Source: Candidatus Methylomirabilota bacterium (lineage in GTDB: Bacteria; Methylomirabilota; Methylomirabilia; Methylomirabilales; 2-02-FULL-66-22). From it: a DNA stretch of 13,858 nucleotides. Where the stretch lies: positions 1 to 13,858 of the forward strand of contig JACQXP010000163.1 in NCBI GenBank assembly GCA_016208645.1, written 5' to 3'. The notes beneath the pieces were generated by a model. The model saw only the letters and a program-made list of their open reading frames with translations. It ran no database searches and had not been told where the DNA came from. The translations under genes were made by a program, and so were the position numbers. Positions 1-6,234 of the stretch are shown here, in pieces (the stretch's first letter is position 1; every line of letters begins with the position of its first letter).

Positions 1-353
1 TCCCGGAGGACCAGCAGCCGGCCGATCACCTGCTTCGCCCCGATCCCGCGGAAGACATCCCGCTCCGCCATGTCCTGGGCATAGGCCTGGGCGCTGTGGT
101 ACCGCCCCGTCTCCAGGCATTCGACCAGGGCGTCGTACACGGCGGCGGACTCCGCATCGGCCTCTTCGGGGGTGAGACCCTTGAAGAGGCTGCGCTTCGT
201 CATCTCGGCCATCCACGCCCGGCGGATGGCCTCGCGCTCCTCCCGGAGGAAGGCCATGAGATCCGGTCCGTGGGACTTCTTGTCGGGCAGACGAACAGGG
301 CGGTCTTCAGGGGAGGCTGCACTTCGCTTACGCGGTCGTCGCTCACCGGCCAT
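1..353 (-). CDS. RsbRD N-terminal-domain sensor/stress protein, 5' part only
   Basis: Partial gene running off the left edge; about 117 N-terminal residues are visible. After a basic, probably disordered stretch of about 25 residues, the helical part (LMAFLREEREAIRRAWM, then KGLTPEEAD, VYDALVECLETG, AYAQDMAERD and KQVIGRLLVLR) resembles the RsbRD N-terminal sensor domain (helix with a REE-x-I-x-x-x-W core, then an L-x-x-L-V-x-x-L-x-x-G helix). That domain is found in front of STAS, GGDEF or histidine-kinase modules. The output domain lies outside the window, so the function cannot be settled. ATG at 353 is chosen because AGGTG lies 4-5 bases upstream and the preceding gene stops only 34 bases before it, which fits one minus-strand transcript with the phosphatidyltransferase. 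The domain call is by pattern recognition of short motifs, so it is moderate. Confidence 0.6.
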   Translation of the reverse strand, partial: MAGERRPRKRSAASPEDRPVRLPDKKSHGPDLMAFLREEREAIRRAWMAEMTKRSLFKGLTPEEADAESAAVYDALVECLETGRYHSAQAYAQDMAERDVFRGIGAKQVIGRLLVLR

Positions 354-387
354 ACGGCACCTGTGGAGGGCCTGTCGGCCGTTCGGG

Positions 388-1644
388 CTATCGGGCGGGC
401 CGCTCCACCGCAAGGGGGTCGCGGGTCGGCAGCCCGTAGATCAGGAGCCACGCGACCCAGTACGCGTTGGCCCCCAGGGCGAGCGCCCAGAGGAACCACG
501 TCGGGCGGCCGAGGGCGACGGTCACCCACAGGGCCAGTGAGAAGCCGTCCCGATTGGCGAGGAAGGCCAGGACAGGCGCCAGGAGCTGCGCCGGCGCCGT
601 CGTCCGCGCCGCACGGGGCTGCTCGGACACGGACCACCAGAAGACCACCGCGAAGGCTCCCGTCACTCCAATCGCCGCAGCCAGCCCCAGCGCCGCGAAA
701 TATCCGGCCGTCCGCTCGCCGGCCACGCGCCAGGTGAGGAGCGCGATGACCGCCAGGTCCACCACGTGATCGCTCACGTTGTCCAGCCACTTGCCCAGCG
801 GCGAGAACAGGAATTTCAACCGCGCCACTTCCCCATCCACATGGTCCAGGATCACGGAGAGCTGGAACAGCGCCAGACCCAGCAGGGACGGGAGCGCCCC
901 TTCGATGCCGAGGAGCCACGCACCCACCAGCCCGGTCACCAGGCTGGCGACCGTCACCTGATTGGGGGTCACGCGCGAGCGGATCAGCCCCCGCGTTATG
1001 AACGCCGACAGTGCCCGGTTCACGAAGCGGTCCACGATCGGACCGTCCTCGGGGCTGCGGAGCGCCTGGAGCATCGCCCGCTCCACGGCCGGCACCTCCG
1101 CCGCGGAGCGGACCGGCTGTTGCCGGATCCCCTCCCAGGGGACCGTGACAAGGCGGCGGTCTCCCTGGAGTTTCTCCAGGAATCGCGTCAGGCCCTGCTG
1201 GCCCCCGAGCGCCGCCTGGATGCATTGCGAGAGAAGCCCGGCGGGCACGGCCAGCGGCGCCATCCCGGCTGCATCGGGAACCGTCACCGATCCGGAATCC
1301 ACCACCCGCCTGAGCCACCCGCGAAGGGCCCCCGCCTCCAGCACCACCGAGACCGGCAGGACCAGGCTGTAGGCCGACTGCGCCCCCGGATCCTCCGTCG
1401 GCTCGAACCATCGCACCCGCCCGCGGAGACGGGCCTCACCGTCGAGTTGTCCCCGGAGGGCGGCCTGCTGAGGGGCGGAGGCCACCACACTGAATCGCTC
1501 GATGCCCGCCCGCTGGGCGGTGAGGAGCGCGCGGGTCAAGAGGGGCACGCCGGCCACCCGGACCCCCAGAAGCCTTGCCTCCGGCAGGTCTGGCTGCGGG
1601 CAGACCACGATGGCGGTATCAATCACTGACCTGGGCCCTGACAT
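388..1644 (-). CDS. CDP-alcohol phosphatidyltransferase with N-terminal nucleotidyltransferase-like domain
   Basis: Predicted inner-membrane enzyme of 418 residues that joins a CDP-activated alcohol to a second alcohol, as in phospholipid head-group or inositol-phosphate synthesis. The family signature D-x2-D-G-x2-A-R-x8-G-x3-D-x3-D is complete at residues 267-292 (DHVDGEVAR, then G284, D288, D292), and several hydrophobic segments follow. The first ~200 residues look like a sugar-phosphate nucleotidyltransferase fold (VAGVPLLTRAL, then AGIERFSVVAS), as in bifunctional inositol-1-phosphate cytidylyltransferase/DIPP synthase proteins, but the usual G-x-G-x-R nucleotide loop near the N-terminus is not visible. 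ATG 1644 is preferred over ATG 1695: GGAAGGG lies 13 bases upstream, and the extra 17 residues would be encoded largely by a CATTCCG tandem repeat. The exact alcohol substrates cannot be told. Confidence 0.85.
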   Translation of the reverse strand: MSGPRSVIDTAIVVCPQPDLPEARLLGVRVAGVPLLTRALLTAQRAGIERFSVVASAPQQAALRGQLDGEARLRGRVRWFEPTEDPGAQSAYSLVLPVSVVLEAGALRGWLRRVVDSGSVTVPDAAGMAPLAVPAGLLSQCIQAALGGQQGLTRFLEKLQGDRRLVTVPWEGIRQQPVRSAAEVPAVERAMLQALRSPEDGPIVDRFVNRALSAFITRGLIRSRVTPNQVTVASLVTGLVGAWLLGIEGALPSLLGLALFQLSVILDHVDGEVARLKFLFSPLGKWLDNVSDHVVDLAVIALLTWRVAGERTAGYFAALGLAAAIGVTGAFAVVFWWSVSEQPRAARTTAPAQLLAPVLAFLANRDGFSLALWVTVALGRPTWFLWALALGANAYWVAWLLIYGLPTRDPLAVERPAR

Positions 1645-1678
1645 GTAGGCTATGAAACCCTTCCGGCTTCGCGTTTTC

Positions 1679-1698
1679 CATTCCGCATTCCGCATTCG
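1679..1698. repeat. CATTCCG heptamer tandem repeat
   Basis: Almost three copies of a 7-base unit, CATTCCG, lie between the LysR gene and the phosphatidyltransferase gene. On the minus strand the repeat contains an ATG that extends the phosphatidyltransferase reading frame by 17 residues, so it can mislead start calling. No known function. Confidence 0.7.
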
Positions 1699-1722
1699 GG
1701 TGCCCCTTGGGCGCTCCGCAAT

Positions 1723-2613
1723 TCAGAGCGTTCTGGCCGCCTCCGCGGCCACCTCCAGGAAGGCCCCGATCAGGCGCGACCGCTCCCGCTCGCGGTGAAT
1801 GATGATCTCGAACTGCCGCCGCAGCCCCTTCTCCCGGATGCGAAGGAGCCGGATGAGCCCCGCCTCCGCCTCACGCCTCACGATGGCGCCTGACAGCACC
1901 GACACCCCCATCCCCATCTCCACCGCGCGCTTGATCGCCTCGTTGCTTCCCAATTCCATGCTCACCCGGGGGCGGATCCCCTCCTGGCGCAGCCGCTCTT
2001 CCAGCAGCGCGCGGGTGGCCGACCCCGGCTCCCGCAGGATCACGGGTTGGTCCTCGAGTTCGTGCAGCGACACGGTGCGCCGCCCCGCCCAGGCGTGCCC
2101 GGGTGGGACCAAGAGGACCAGCTCGTCCTCCAGGAACGGGCGGACCAGCAGCCGCTCGTCCCGCACGGGCCCCGACAGGAAGCCGACATCGTCGCGCAGA
2201 CCCGCGATCCGCTCCACCACCCGCTGGGAGTTGTCCACCGACAGGCTGATCTGGATGTCGGGAAATTTCTCCTTGAAGAGACTGATGACCGGCGGCAGGT
2301 AGTAGGCCCCGACCGTGAGGGACCCGAGGAGCCGCAGCCGTCCGGCCCGGAGCTCGCGGGCGTTCTCCAGCGCGTGTTCCGCCTCCTCGGCCAGCGAGAA
2401 GATCCGCTGGGCATATTCGAACAGGGTCTGGCCGACGTCGGTCAGTGTGGCCCGGCGGCTCCCTCGATCGAAGAGGCGCACTCCATAATACCGCTCCAGC
2501 GCCCGGATGTGAATCGTCACGGCTGGCTGGCTGATGGAAAGTTCCTGGGCGGCCCGGGTGAAGCTCCCCTCTTTGGCCACGGCGTAGAAGACCTTGAGCT
2601 GGTGAAGATTCAT
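1723..2613 (-). CDS. LysR-family transcriptional regulator
   Basis: Full-length LTTR of 296 residues. The N-terminal winged helix-turn-helix is clear: MNLHQLKVFYAVAKEGSFT, then AAQELSISQPAVTIHIRALE, then a wing with LFDRGSRRATLTDVG (residues 1-60). A linker helix and a two-lobed periplasmic-binding-like effector domain follow (about residues 90-290; lobe entry GRLRLLGSLTVGAYYLPP). The protein would act as a cytoplasmic tetramer that activates on binding a small molecule. It is transcribed away from the CoA-transferase gene across a ~195-base gap with AT-rich dyads, the standard arrangement for an LTTR controlling its divergent neighbour, so the CoA-transferase/lyase/AOR block is the likely target (inference). 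No good Shine-Dalgarno precedes ATG 2613. The effector cannot be deduced. Confidence 0.93.
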   Translation of the reverse strand: MNLHQLKVFYAVAKEGSFTRAAQELSISQPAVTIHIRALERYYGVRLFDRGSRRATLTDVGQTLFEYAQRIFSLAEEAEHALENARELRAGRLRLLGSLTVGAYYLPPVISLFKEKFPDIQISLSVDNSQRVVERIAGLRDDVGFLSGPVRDERLLVRPFLEDELVLLVPPGHAWAGRRTVSLHELEDQPVILREPGSATRALLEERLRQEGIRPRVSMELGSNEAIKRAVEMGMGVSVLSGAIVRREAEAGLIRLLRIREKGLRRQFEIIIHRERERSRLIGAFLEVAAEAARTL

Positions 2614-2700
2614 GGGGGAATCCGGCCTTATGGATAAAGGAAATCTATCGGTCGGATAAGGATTATTAAATTGACTTATGATGGATTCTAATCGAGACTC
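2614..2700. promoter_or_regulatory. Divergent control region with candidate LysR-binding dyads
   Basis: This stretch is visibly AT-richer than its surroundings. It holds an imperfect palindrome, CCTTAT-GG-ATAAAGG (2626-2640), a short dyad TATC-GGTCG-GATA (2646-2658), and repeated ATAAgG half-elements (2634-2640, 2656-2661). LTTR sites are typically interrupted dyads containing T-N11-A upstream of the divergent target, so these are reasonable candidate recognition and activation sites. No specific box can be proven from one sequence. Confidence 0.45.
2654..2682 (+). promoter_or_regulatory. Possible activator-dependent promoter for the CoA-transferase operon
   Basis: TATGAT at 2677-2682 is one base from the -10 consensus. 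A poor -35 candidate (GGATAA, 2654-2659) lies 17 bases upstream, inside the LysR dyad region. A weak -35 overlapping an activator site is what an LTTR-activated promoter would look like. TTGACT at 2671-2676 is a good -35 match but has no -10 at the right distance. Low confidence. Confidence 0.3.
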
Positions 2701-2783
2701 CCGCCTGACGCAATCCGAAAGCCACCATCTCCGGCATGCTCAGACCCCCAGAGCCGAGAGACCCTTCCTGAAGAGCCGGTCCC

Positions 2784-2805
2784 TACGAGGATACTACGAG
2801 GATAC
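2784..2805 (+). repeat. Tandem 11-bp repeat duplicating the ribosome binding site
   Basis: TACGAGGATAC occurs twice in tandem (2784-2794 and 2795-2805) immediately upstream of the CoA-transferase A start. Each copy contains GAGGA. The second copy (2798-2802) lies 7 bases from ATG 2810 and is the working Shine-Dalgarno; the first lies 18 bases away. Confidence 0.75.
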
Positions 2806-2809
2806 CAGG

Positions 2810-3742
2810 ATGCCCCGCTCGCACATGAACAAGGTGATGTCCCTGACCGAGGCCGTCCAGGAATTCGTCAAGGATGGCGCCTCGGTCGGCCTCGGCGGCC
2901 AGAACATCGGCCGGTGTGCCATGGCCGCGGTGCACGAGATCATCCGGCAGGGAAAACGGAATCTTACGCTCTACGGATGCAACCTCTCCATCTCCATGGA
3001 CATGCTGGTGGGTGCCGGCCTGGTGCGTCGGTGCGAGTCGGGCAGCGGAAACCTGGAGCGGTTCGGCACCACCTTCTGCTGGCGCCGCAAGGTGGAGTCG
3101 GGCGAATTGGAGATGGAGGATTTCAGCCACCTGGCCATGGTGTCCCGCTTCCTGGCCGGCGAGATGGGCCTTCCCTTCATGCCCACCAAGAGCCTGCTCG
3201 GATCGGACATCCTGACCTACACCTCCCGCGGCACCCAGAAGAAATTCGAGATCGTGGACAACCCCTGGAATCCCGGAGAGCCCGTCGTCCTCCTGCCCGC
3301 GGTGAATCCCGATGTCGCCATCGTCCACGTCCAGCGGGCGGATCCCATGGGCAACCTGTTCATCGAAGGCTTCTCCACCCACGAGCCGGAGATGATCCGG
3401 GCCTCCCGGGCGGTCATCGTCACGTGCGAGGAGCTGGTCTCCACCGAGGAGGCCCGGCGCCATCCCGAGCGCACGACCATCCCCTTCCTGTACGTCAGCG
3501 CGGTGGTCCACCAGCCCTGGGGCGCGCACCCCACCTCGGTCCATCGCTATTACGATTATGATGGGGACCACATCAACCACTACCAGGCCTGTGCCCGACA
3601 GGGGGGCGAGGCCGTGCAAGGCTACCTGGATCGCTACGTGTACGGGTCCAAGAGTTTTGCCGACTACCTGGAACGGATCGGCGGCCCCGCCCGCTTGGCG
3701 GGGCTGCGGGCCTCCATGCAGAGCATGACGCGAATTCCCTAA
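2810..3742 (+). CDS. Glutaconate-type CoA-transferase, subunit A
   Basis: Alpha subunit (310 residues) of a class I CoA-transferase of the GctA type, which with its partner moves CoA from an acyl-CoA to a free carboxylic acid in the cytoplasm. Family features run the whole length: NKVMSLTEAV at the N-terminus, VGLGGQN, GELEMEDFSH, MGLPFMPTKSLLGSD, the NPWNPGEPVVLLPAVNPDVA core, VTCEELVS, and GAHPT near the C-terminus; Acidaminococcus GctA is about 320 residues. ATG 2810 is chosen over the in-frame ATG 2678 because homology begins at about MNKVM and a GAGGA site lies 7 bases upstream of 2810; the 44 extra residues look non-coding. First gene of the plus-strand block, divergent from LysR. GctA/GctB-like pairs also include ring-opening hydrolases (IpdAB) and other CoA-transferases, so the substrate is not known. 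Confidence 0.92.
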   Translation: MPRSHMNKVMSLTEAVQEFVKDGASVGLGGQNIGRCAMAAVHEIIRQGKRNLTLYGCNLSISMDMLVGAGLVRRCESGSGNLERFGTTFCWRRKVESGELEMEDFSHLAMVSRFLAGEMGLPFMPTKSLLGSDILTYTSRGTQKKFEIVDNPWNPGEPVVLLPAVNPDVAIVHVQRADPMGNLFIEGFSTHEPEMIRASRAVIVTCEELVSTEEARRHPERTTIPFLYVSAVVHQPWGAHPTSVHRYYDYDGDHINHYQACARQGGEAVQGYLDRYVYGSKSFADYLERIGGPARLAGLRASMQSMTRIP

Positions 3743-3744
3743 AA

Positions 3745-3825
3745 GCGTTCGATCGTTCGGGGGTTCGAGGGTTCGGTCGTTCTTCTGGGTTCCTCGAACC
3801 ACCGAACACTCGAACTACCGAACGC
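3745..3825. repeat. Long hairpin of inverted GTTCG-N3 octamers, copy 1
   Basis: The left arm (3745-3782) is a run of GTTCG pentamers spaced by three variable bases; the right arm (3795-3825) is the same array inverted as CGAAC-N3. The outer ends GCGTTCG and CGAACGC are perfect complements, so the element can fold into one long stem with periodic mismatches. It fills most of the 139-base gap between CoA-transferase subunits A and B, where subunits are normally a few bases apart or overlapping. A related copy lies at 5617-5679. It could slow or terminate transcription, but has no T-tract. Confidence 0.85.
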
Positions 3826-3881
3826 CTGTCGCGTTGTCCAGCCGAACCTCCAAGCGCGAGGGCAAAGCAGTGAGGGGTGGC

Positions 3882-4688
3882 ATGCCGGCACCGAACGGTC
3901 CCAACGGATTCACCAACCAGGAACTCATGGTGATCGAGGCCGCCCGGCACATCCAGGACGGCAACGTGGTCCTGGTCGGAACCGGGATGCCCATGGTGGC
4001 CACCACCTTCGCCCAGAAGAGCCACGCGCCGAACTGCATCTGCGTGGTGGAAAGCGGCCCCATCGCGCCCGAGGTCATTCCCACGCCCATCTCGGTGTCC
4101 GATCCGAAGATCATGCACCGGGCGGTCCGCCTGGGGTCCAAGCGCGAGGTGCTGGGCTGTATCCTCCAGCGGGGCCTGGTGGACGTGGGCTTCCTGGGCG
4201 GCGCCCAGATTGACCAGTACGGCAACATCAACACCACCGTCATCGGGGACTACCGGAAACCCACACGGCGCCTCCCCGGCAGCGGCGGGGCCAACGACGT
4301 GGCCTCCCACTCCAAGCGGATCCTCATCATCACCAAGCACGAGAAGCGCCGCTTCCCCGCCCACTGCGACTACATCACCAGCCCCGGGTACCTCTTCGGA
4401 CCCGAGGGCCGGCAGAAGGCCGGCCTTCCCGTAACGACCCCACCCATCACCATCGTGACCGACCTGGCGGTGATGGAGCTCACCCGCGAGAGCCGGACGA
4501 TGCAGATCATCAAGCTCATGCCCGGGGTCCAGCTCGGCCGCGTGCTGGACAGCCTCCAATTTGCGCCGGCCGTCTCGGCGCACCTGACCGAGGTGGAGCT
4601 GCCCACAGCGGAGCAGCTCCGGATCCTGCGCGAGGAGGTGGACCCCTCGGGCGTCTACCTCAAGCGCGACGGGGCGGCCGGCGAATAA
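3882..4688 (+). CDS. Glutaconate-type CoA-transferase, subunit B
   Basis: Beta (catalytic) subunit of 268 residues; Acidaminococcus GctB is about 266. The catalytic glutamate lies in VVESG (Glu57), matching the position of the glutamate that forms the enzyme-CoA thioester (Glu54 in Acidaminococcus GctB). The GGAQID (106-111), YGNINTT, IGDYRKP and GSGGAND (133-139) motifs and KHEKRRF are all present. The presence of the glutamate favours a true CoA-transferase over IpdAB-like hydrolases, in which it is lost. ATG 3882 is preferred: GAGGGG lies just upstream and the length fits the family; a TTG at 3834 would add 16 residues arising from the end of the repeat hairpin. Followed 22 bases later by the citrate-synthase-like gene, so almost certainly co-transcribed. 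Confidence 0.92.
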   Translation: MPAPNGPNGFTNQELMVIEAARHIQDGNVVLVGTGMPMVATTFAQKSHAPNCICVVESGPIAPEVIPTPISVSDPKIMHRAVRLGSKREVLGCILQRGLVDVGFLGGAQIDQYGNINTTVIGDYRKPTRRLPGSGGANDVASHSKRILIITKHEKRRFPAHCDYITSPGYLFGPEGRQKAGLPVTTPPITIVTDLAVMELTRESRTMQIIKLMPGVQLGRVLDSLQFAPAVSAHLTEVELPTAEQLRILREEVDPSGVYLKRDGAAGE

Positions 4689-4710
4689 CCGTTCATCCGA
4701 CGAGGAGACC

Positions 4711-5553
4711 ATGAGCAAGAGCCAACGCGAGTCCTTCCATTGGCGGACCAGCATCGCGTACAAGACCCAGCCCAAGATCGTCATCCGCGGGTACGACCTG
4801 AACGACCTGGTGGGGAACCTCGACCTGGGCGAGATGGCCTACCTGGTCTGGCGGGGGGAGCTGCCGTCCGAGGCGCACGGGCGGATGCTCAACGCCATCA
4901 TGGTCTGTCTGGCGGAGCACGCCTTCTCCCCCTCGTCGGCCGCGGCCCGATTCGTGACGGCTGGCGGGGTCCCCCTGCACGTCGGGGTGGCCGGCGGCAT
5001 GCTGACCATCGGCGACCTGCACGGGACCTTCGACCGGCCCTGCGCCATGTTCCGCGACGGCGTGGCCCGCGCCAAGGCCGAGGGCAAGACCCTGGAGGAG
5101 ATGGCGGACACCCTCGTCCGCGAGGCCAGGGAGAAGAAGAAGCGGCTCCCCGGCTACCATCATCCCCAGCACATCCAGGATCCCCGCTCCCAGCGGCTGG
5201 TGGACGTCGCCCGGAAGCTGGGCGTGGCCGCCCTGCACACGCGCCTGGCCCTCCTGATGGAGGACGCCACAGAGCGCCTTCATGGCAAGCGCATTTACAT
5301 CAACGCCGTCGGGGTCTCCGGCGCCCTGCTGGCCGACATGGGCTTCGAGCCGGAGCTGGCCAAGGGGGTGATGCTGGTGTCCCGGTGCATTTCCCTGGTC
5401 GCCCACGTGTACGAGGAATTGACGCGGGAGCGGGGCTGGCGGGCATCCAAGGGACAGGACATCACCCAGCCGCTCGACCTGGAACTGCAGAAACCCGAGT
5501 TCTACGACGGCCCGCCGGATCGGCCCCTCCCGGCGGAGTGGCGGAAACTCTAA
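4711..5553 (+). CDS. Citrate synthase / citryl-CoA lyase-like protein
   Basis: A short (280 residue) member of the citrate synthase superfamily, the size class usually labelled citryl-CoA lyase, which cleaves or forms a C-C bond next to a thioester. Recognisable core: VAGGMLTIGDLHG aligns with the GAL-GPLHGGAN region (His104 for the first catalytic histidine), and GYHHPQHIQDPR aligns with G-F-G-H-R-V-Y-x-DPR (His151 for the second). The expected catalytic aspartate, in N-V-D-(F/G), is not seen: the sequence is INAVGVSG, with Val200 at that position. The enzyme may therefore act differently from citrate synthase, or be a lyase with altered chemistry. Good GAGGAG Shine-Dalgarno at 4702-4707. 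Placed directly after CoA-transferase B, it could split a CoA ester that the transferase makes. Substrate unknown. Confidence 0.8.
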   Translation: MSKSQRESFHWRTSIAYKTQPKIVIRGYDLNDLVGNLDLGEMAYLVWRGELPSEAHGRMLNAIMVCLAEHAFSPSSAAARFVTAGGVPLHVGVAGGMLTIGDLHGTFDRPCAMFRDGVARAKAEGKTLEEMADTLVREAREKKKRLPGYHHPQHIQDPRSQRLVDVARKLGVAALHTRLALLMEDATERLHGKRIYINAVGVSGALLADMGFEPELAKGVMLVSRCISLVAHVYEELTRERGWRASKGQDITQPLDLELQKPEFYDGPPDRPLPAEWRKL

Positions 5554-5567
5554 AGAGCGTTCGGGGC

Positions 5568-5609
5568 ACCCGCGCCACGGCGGTGGGTATCCACCGCGGT
5601 GCCGTGGGT
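5568..5609. other. Imperfect 19-bp stem-loop after the lyase gene
   Basis: Arms at 5568-5586 and 5591-5609 pair at 16 of 19 positions around a GTAT loop, beginning ACCCGCG and ending CGTGGGT. A further GGG/CCC pairing lies outside a one-base bulge. It begins 15 bases after the lyase stop codon. There is no T-run, so an intrinsic terminator is unlikely; transcript-end protection or attenuation is possible. Confidence 0.6.
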
Positions 5610-5616
5610 CCCGGCA

Positions 5617-5679
5617 GTTCGGTCGTTCGGTTGTTCACGAAGAACCATCGAACTACCGAACAACCGAACGGTCGAACGC
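5617..5679. repeat. Hairpin of inverted GTTCG-N3 octamers, copy 2
   Basis: Second copy of the element at 3745-3825: a left arm of three GTTCG/GTTC units (5617-5636), a short loop, then five inverted GAAC/CGAAC units (5642-5677). It ends 14 bases before the MoaD-like start. The octamer period and the pentamer core are shared with copy 1 while the three spacer bases differ, so the two copies have diverged or grown independently. Confidence 0.85.
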
Positions 5680-5692
5680 TTGCGAGTTGGTC

Positions 5693-6142
5693 ATGCCCCA
5701 GGCCACCTTCTGGTTTGCCAGCCCGTTCAAGGAGTGGGTCGGACAGCGCACCCTGACGCTGTCGTGGACGGGCACGCTCACGCTCCGTGACCTCTGGGAG
5801 CGCCTGGTGGCCGAGTATCCCAAGCTCCGGGCCAACCTGCCGCGGGAGGGGCTCCAGGAAGAGGCCATGAGCCATCTCACCGCCGTGATCGTGGAGGGCG
5901 ACATCCTGACCCTCGATGCGGCGATCAAGGACGGCGCGAAGGTGGATATCCTGACGCCCCTGTCCGGCGGGAACCGACGGGACGATAGCGACAGGGACAG
6001 CCGACAGCGAGACCCGACAGGGACCGACTCGGCTCGCGGCTCGCTGCTCTCGGCTCTCCCCTCGCGGCTCTCGACTCTCGGCGCTCGGCTCTCGGCTCTG
6101 GGCTTTCCCTTGCGGCTCTCGGCTCGCGGCTCTCGGCTCTGA
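5693..6142 (+). CDS. MoaD/ThiS-like ubiquitin-fold protein with repeat-encoded C-terminal tail
   Basis: Residues 1-93 look like a MoaD/ThiS-type sulfur carrier: an N-terminal strand, a helix with LRDLWERLVAEYP, then LTAVIVEGDILTLDAAIKDGAKVDILTPLSGG split around the usual D-G-(A/D)-x-V-x-x-(I/L)-x-P-(V/L)-x-G-G ending. Such proteins carry sulfur as a C-terminal Gly-Gly thiocarboxylate for molybdopterin/tungstopterin synthesis, and MoaD-like genes often sit beside AOR genes, as here. Oddity: the reading frame does not stop at the di-glycine (ending at 5971) but continues 56 residues through a low-complexity repeat array to TGA 6140. If translated, the thiocarboxylate could not form without processing. 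ATG 5693 is used; TTG 5687 is in frame and neither has a strong Shine-Dalgarno. Confidence 0.75.
   Translation: MPQATFWFASPFKEWVGQRTLTLSWTGTLTLRDLWERLVAEYPKLRANLPREGLQEEAMSHLTAVIVEGDILTLDAAIKDGAKVDILTPLSGGNRRDDSDRDSRQRDPTGTDSARGSLLSALPSRLSTLGARLSALGFPLRLSARGSRL
5974..6139. repeat. Low-complexity CGACAGG / CGGCTCT repeat array
   Basis: Two adjoining simple arrays. 5974 to about 6030 has degenerate CGACAG(GG)AC units; 6030-6139 has degenerate GGCTCTC/GGCTCGC units. Both run straight out of the MoaD-like coding sequence and end 14 bases before the first AOR start codon. Composition and periodicity are unlike coding sequence, and the encoded tail is rich in Arg, Ser and Leu as expected from translating the repeat. 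Confidence 0.8.
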
Positions 6143-6151
6143 GGTTTACGA

Positions 6152-6234
6152 CGATGTTCGGCTACCTACCTTCTCCCCCGAGGATGGGGGAGAAGGGGAG
6201 GATGAGGGGGAACGGAAGACCGATGTTCGGCTAC
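6152..6234 (+). mobile_element. 55-bp palindromic insert flanked by 14-bp direct repeats at the AOR start
   Basis: CGATGTTCGGCTAC is present at 6152-6165 and, identically, at 6221-6234. Between them lie 55 bases containing a stem (CCTTCTCCCCC paired with GGGGGAGAAGG, 6169-6198) and a G-rich tail, GAGGATGAGGGGGAACGG. A perfect duplication around a palindromic insert is the signature of a small transposed or template-switched element. It struck exactly at the AOR start, so both copies encode Met-Phe-Gly-Tyr. The total added length is 69 bases, 23 codons, so the frame is kept. An alternative is a simple slippage duplication. Confidence 0.65.

Noticed and set aside
2671..2692. Promoter using TTGACT (2671) with TTCTAAT (2686)
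   Set aside because: The spacing between the two boxes is about 9 bases, far too short for sigma-70.
2678..2809. N-terminal 44-residue extension of CoA-transferase A from ATG 2678
   Set aside because: The extension covers promoter-like and tandem-repeat sequence, has no family similarity, and a good ribosome binding site precedes ATG 2810.
2810..4688. IpdAB-type ring-opening hydrolase
   Set aside because: The subunit B glutamate in VVESG, lost in IpdB-like proteins, is present and no steroid-pathway genes are nearby, so a CoA-transferase is more likely.
3745..5679. CRISPR array
   Set aside because: The repeat units are 8 bases with 3-base variable positions and inverted halves. There are no 20-40 base repeats with unique spacers and no cas genes.
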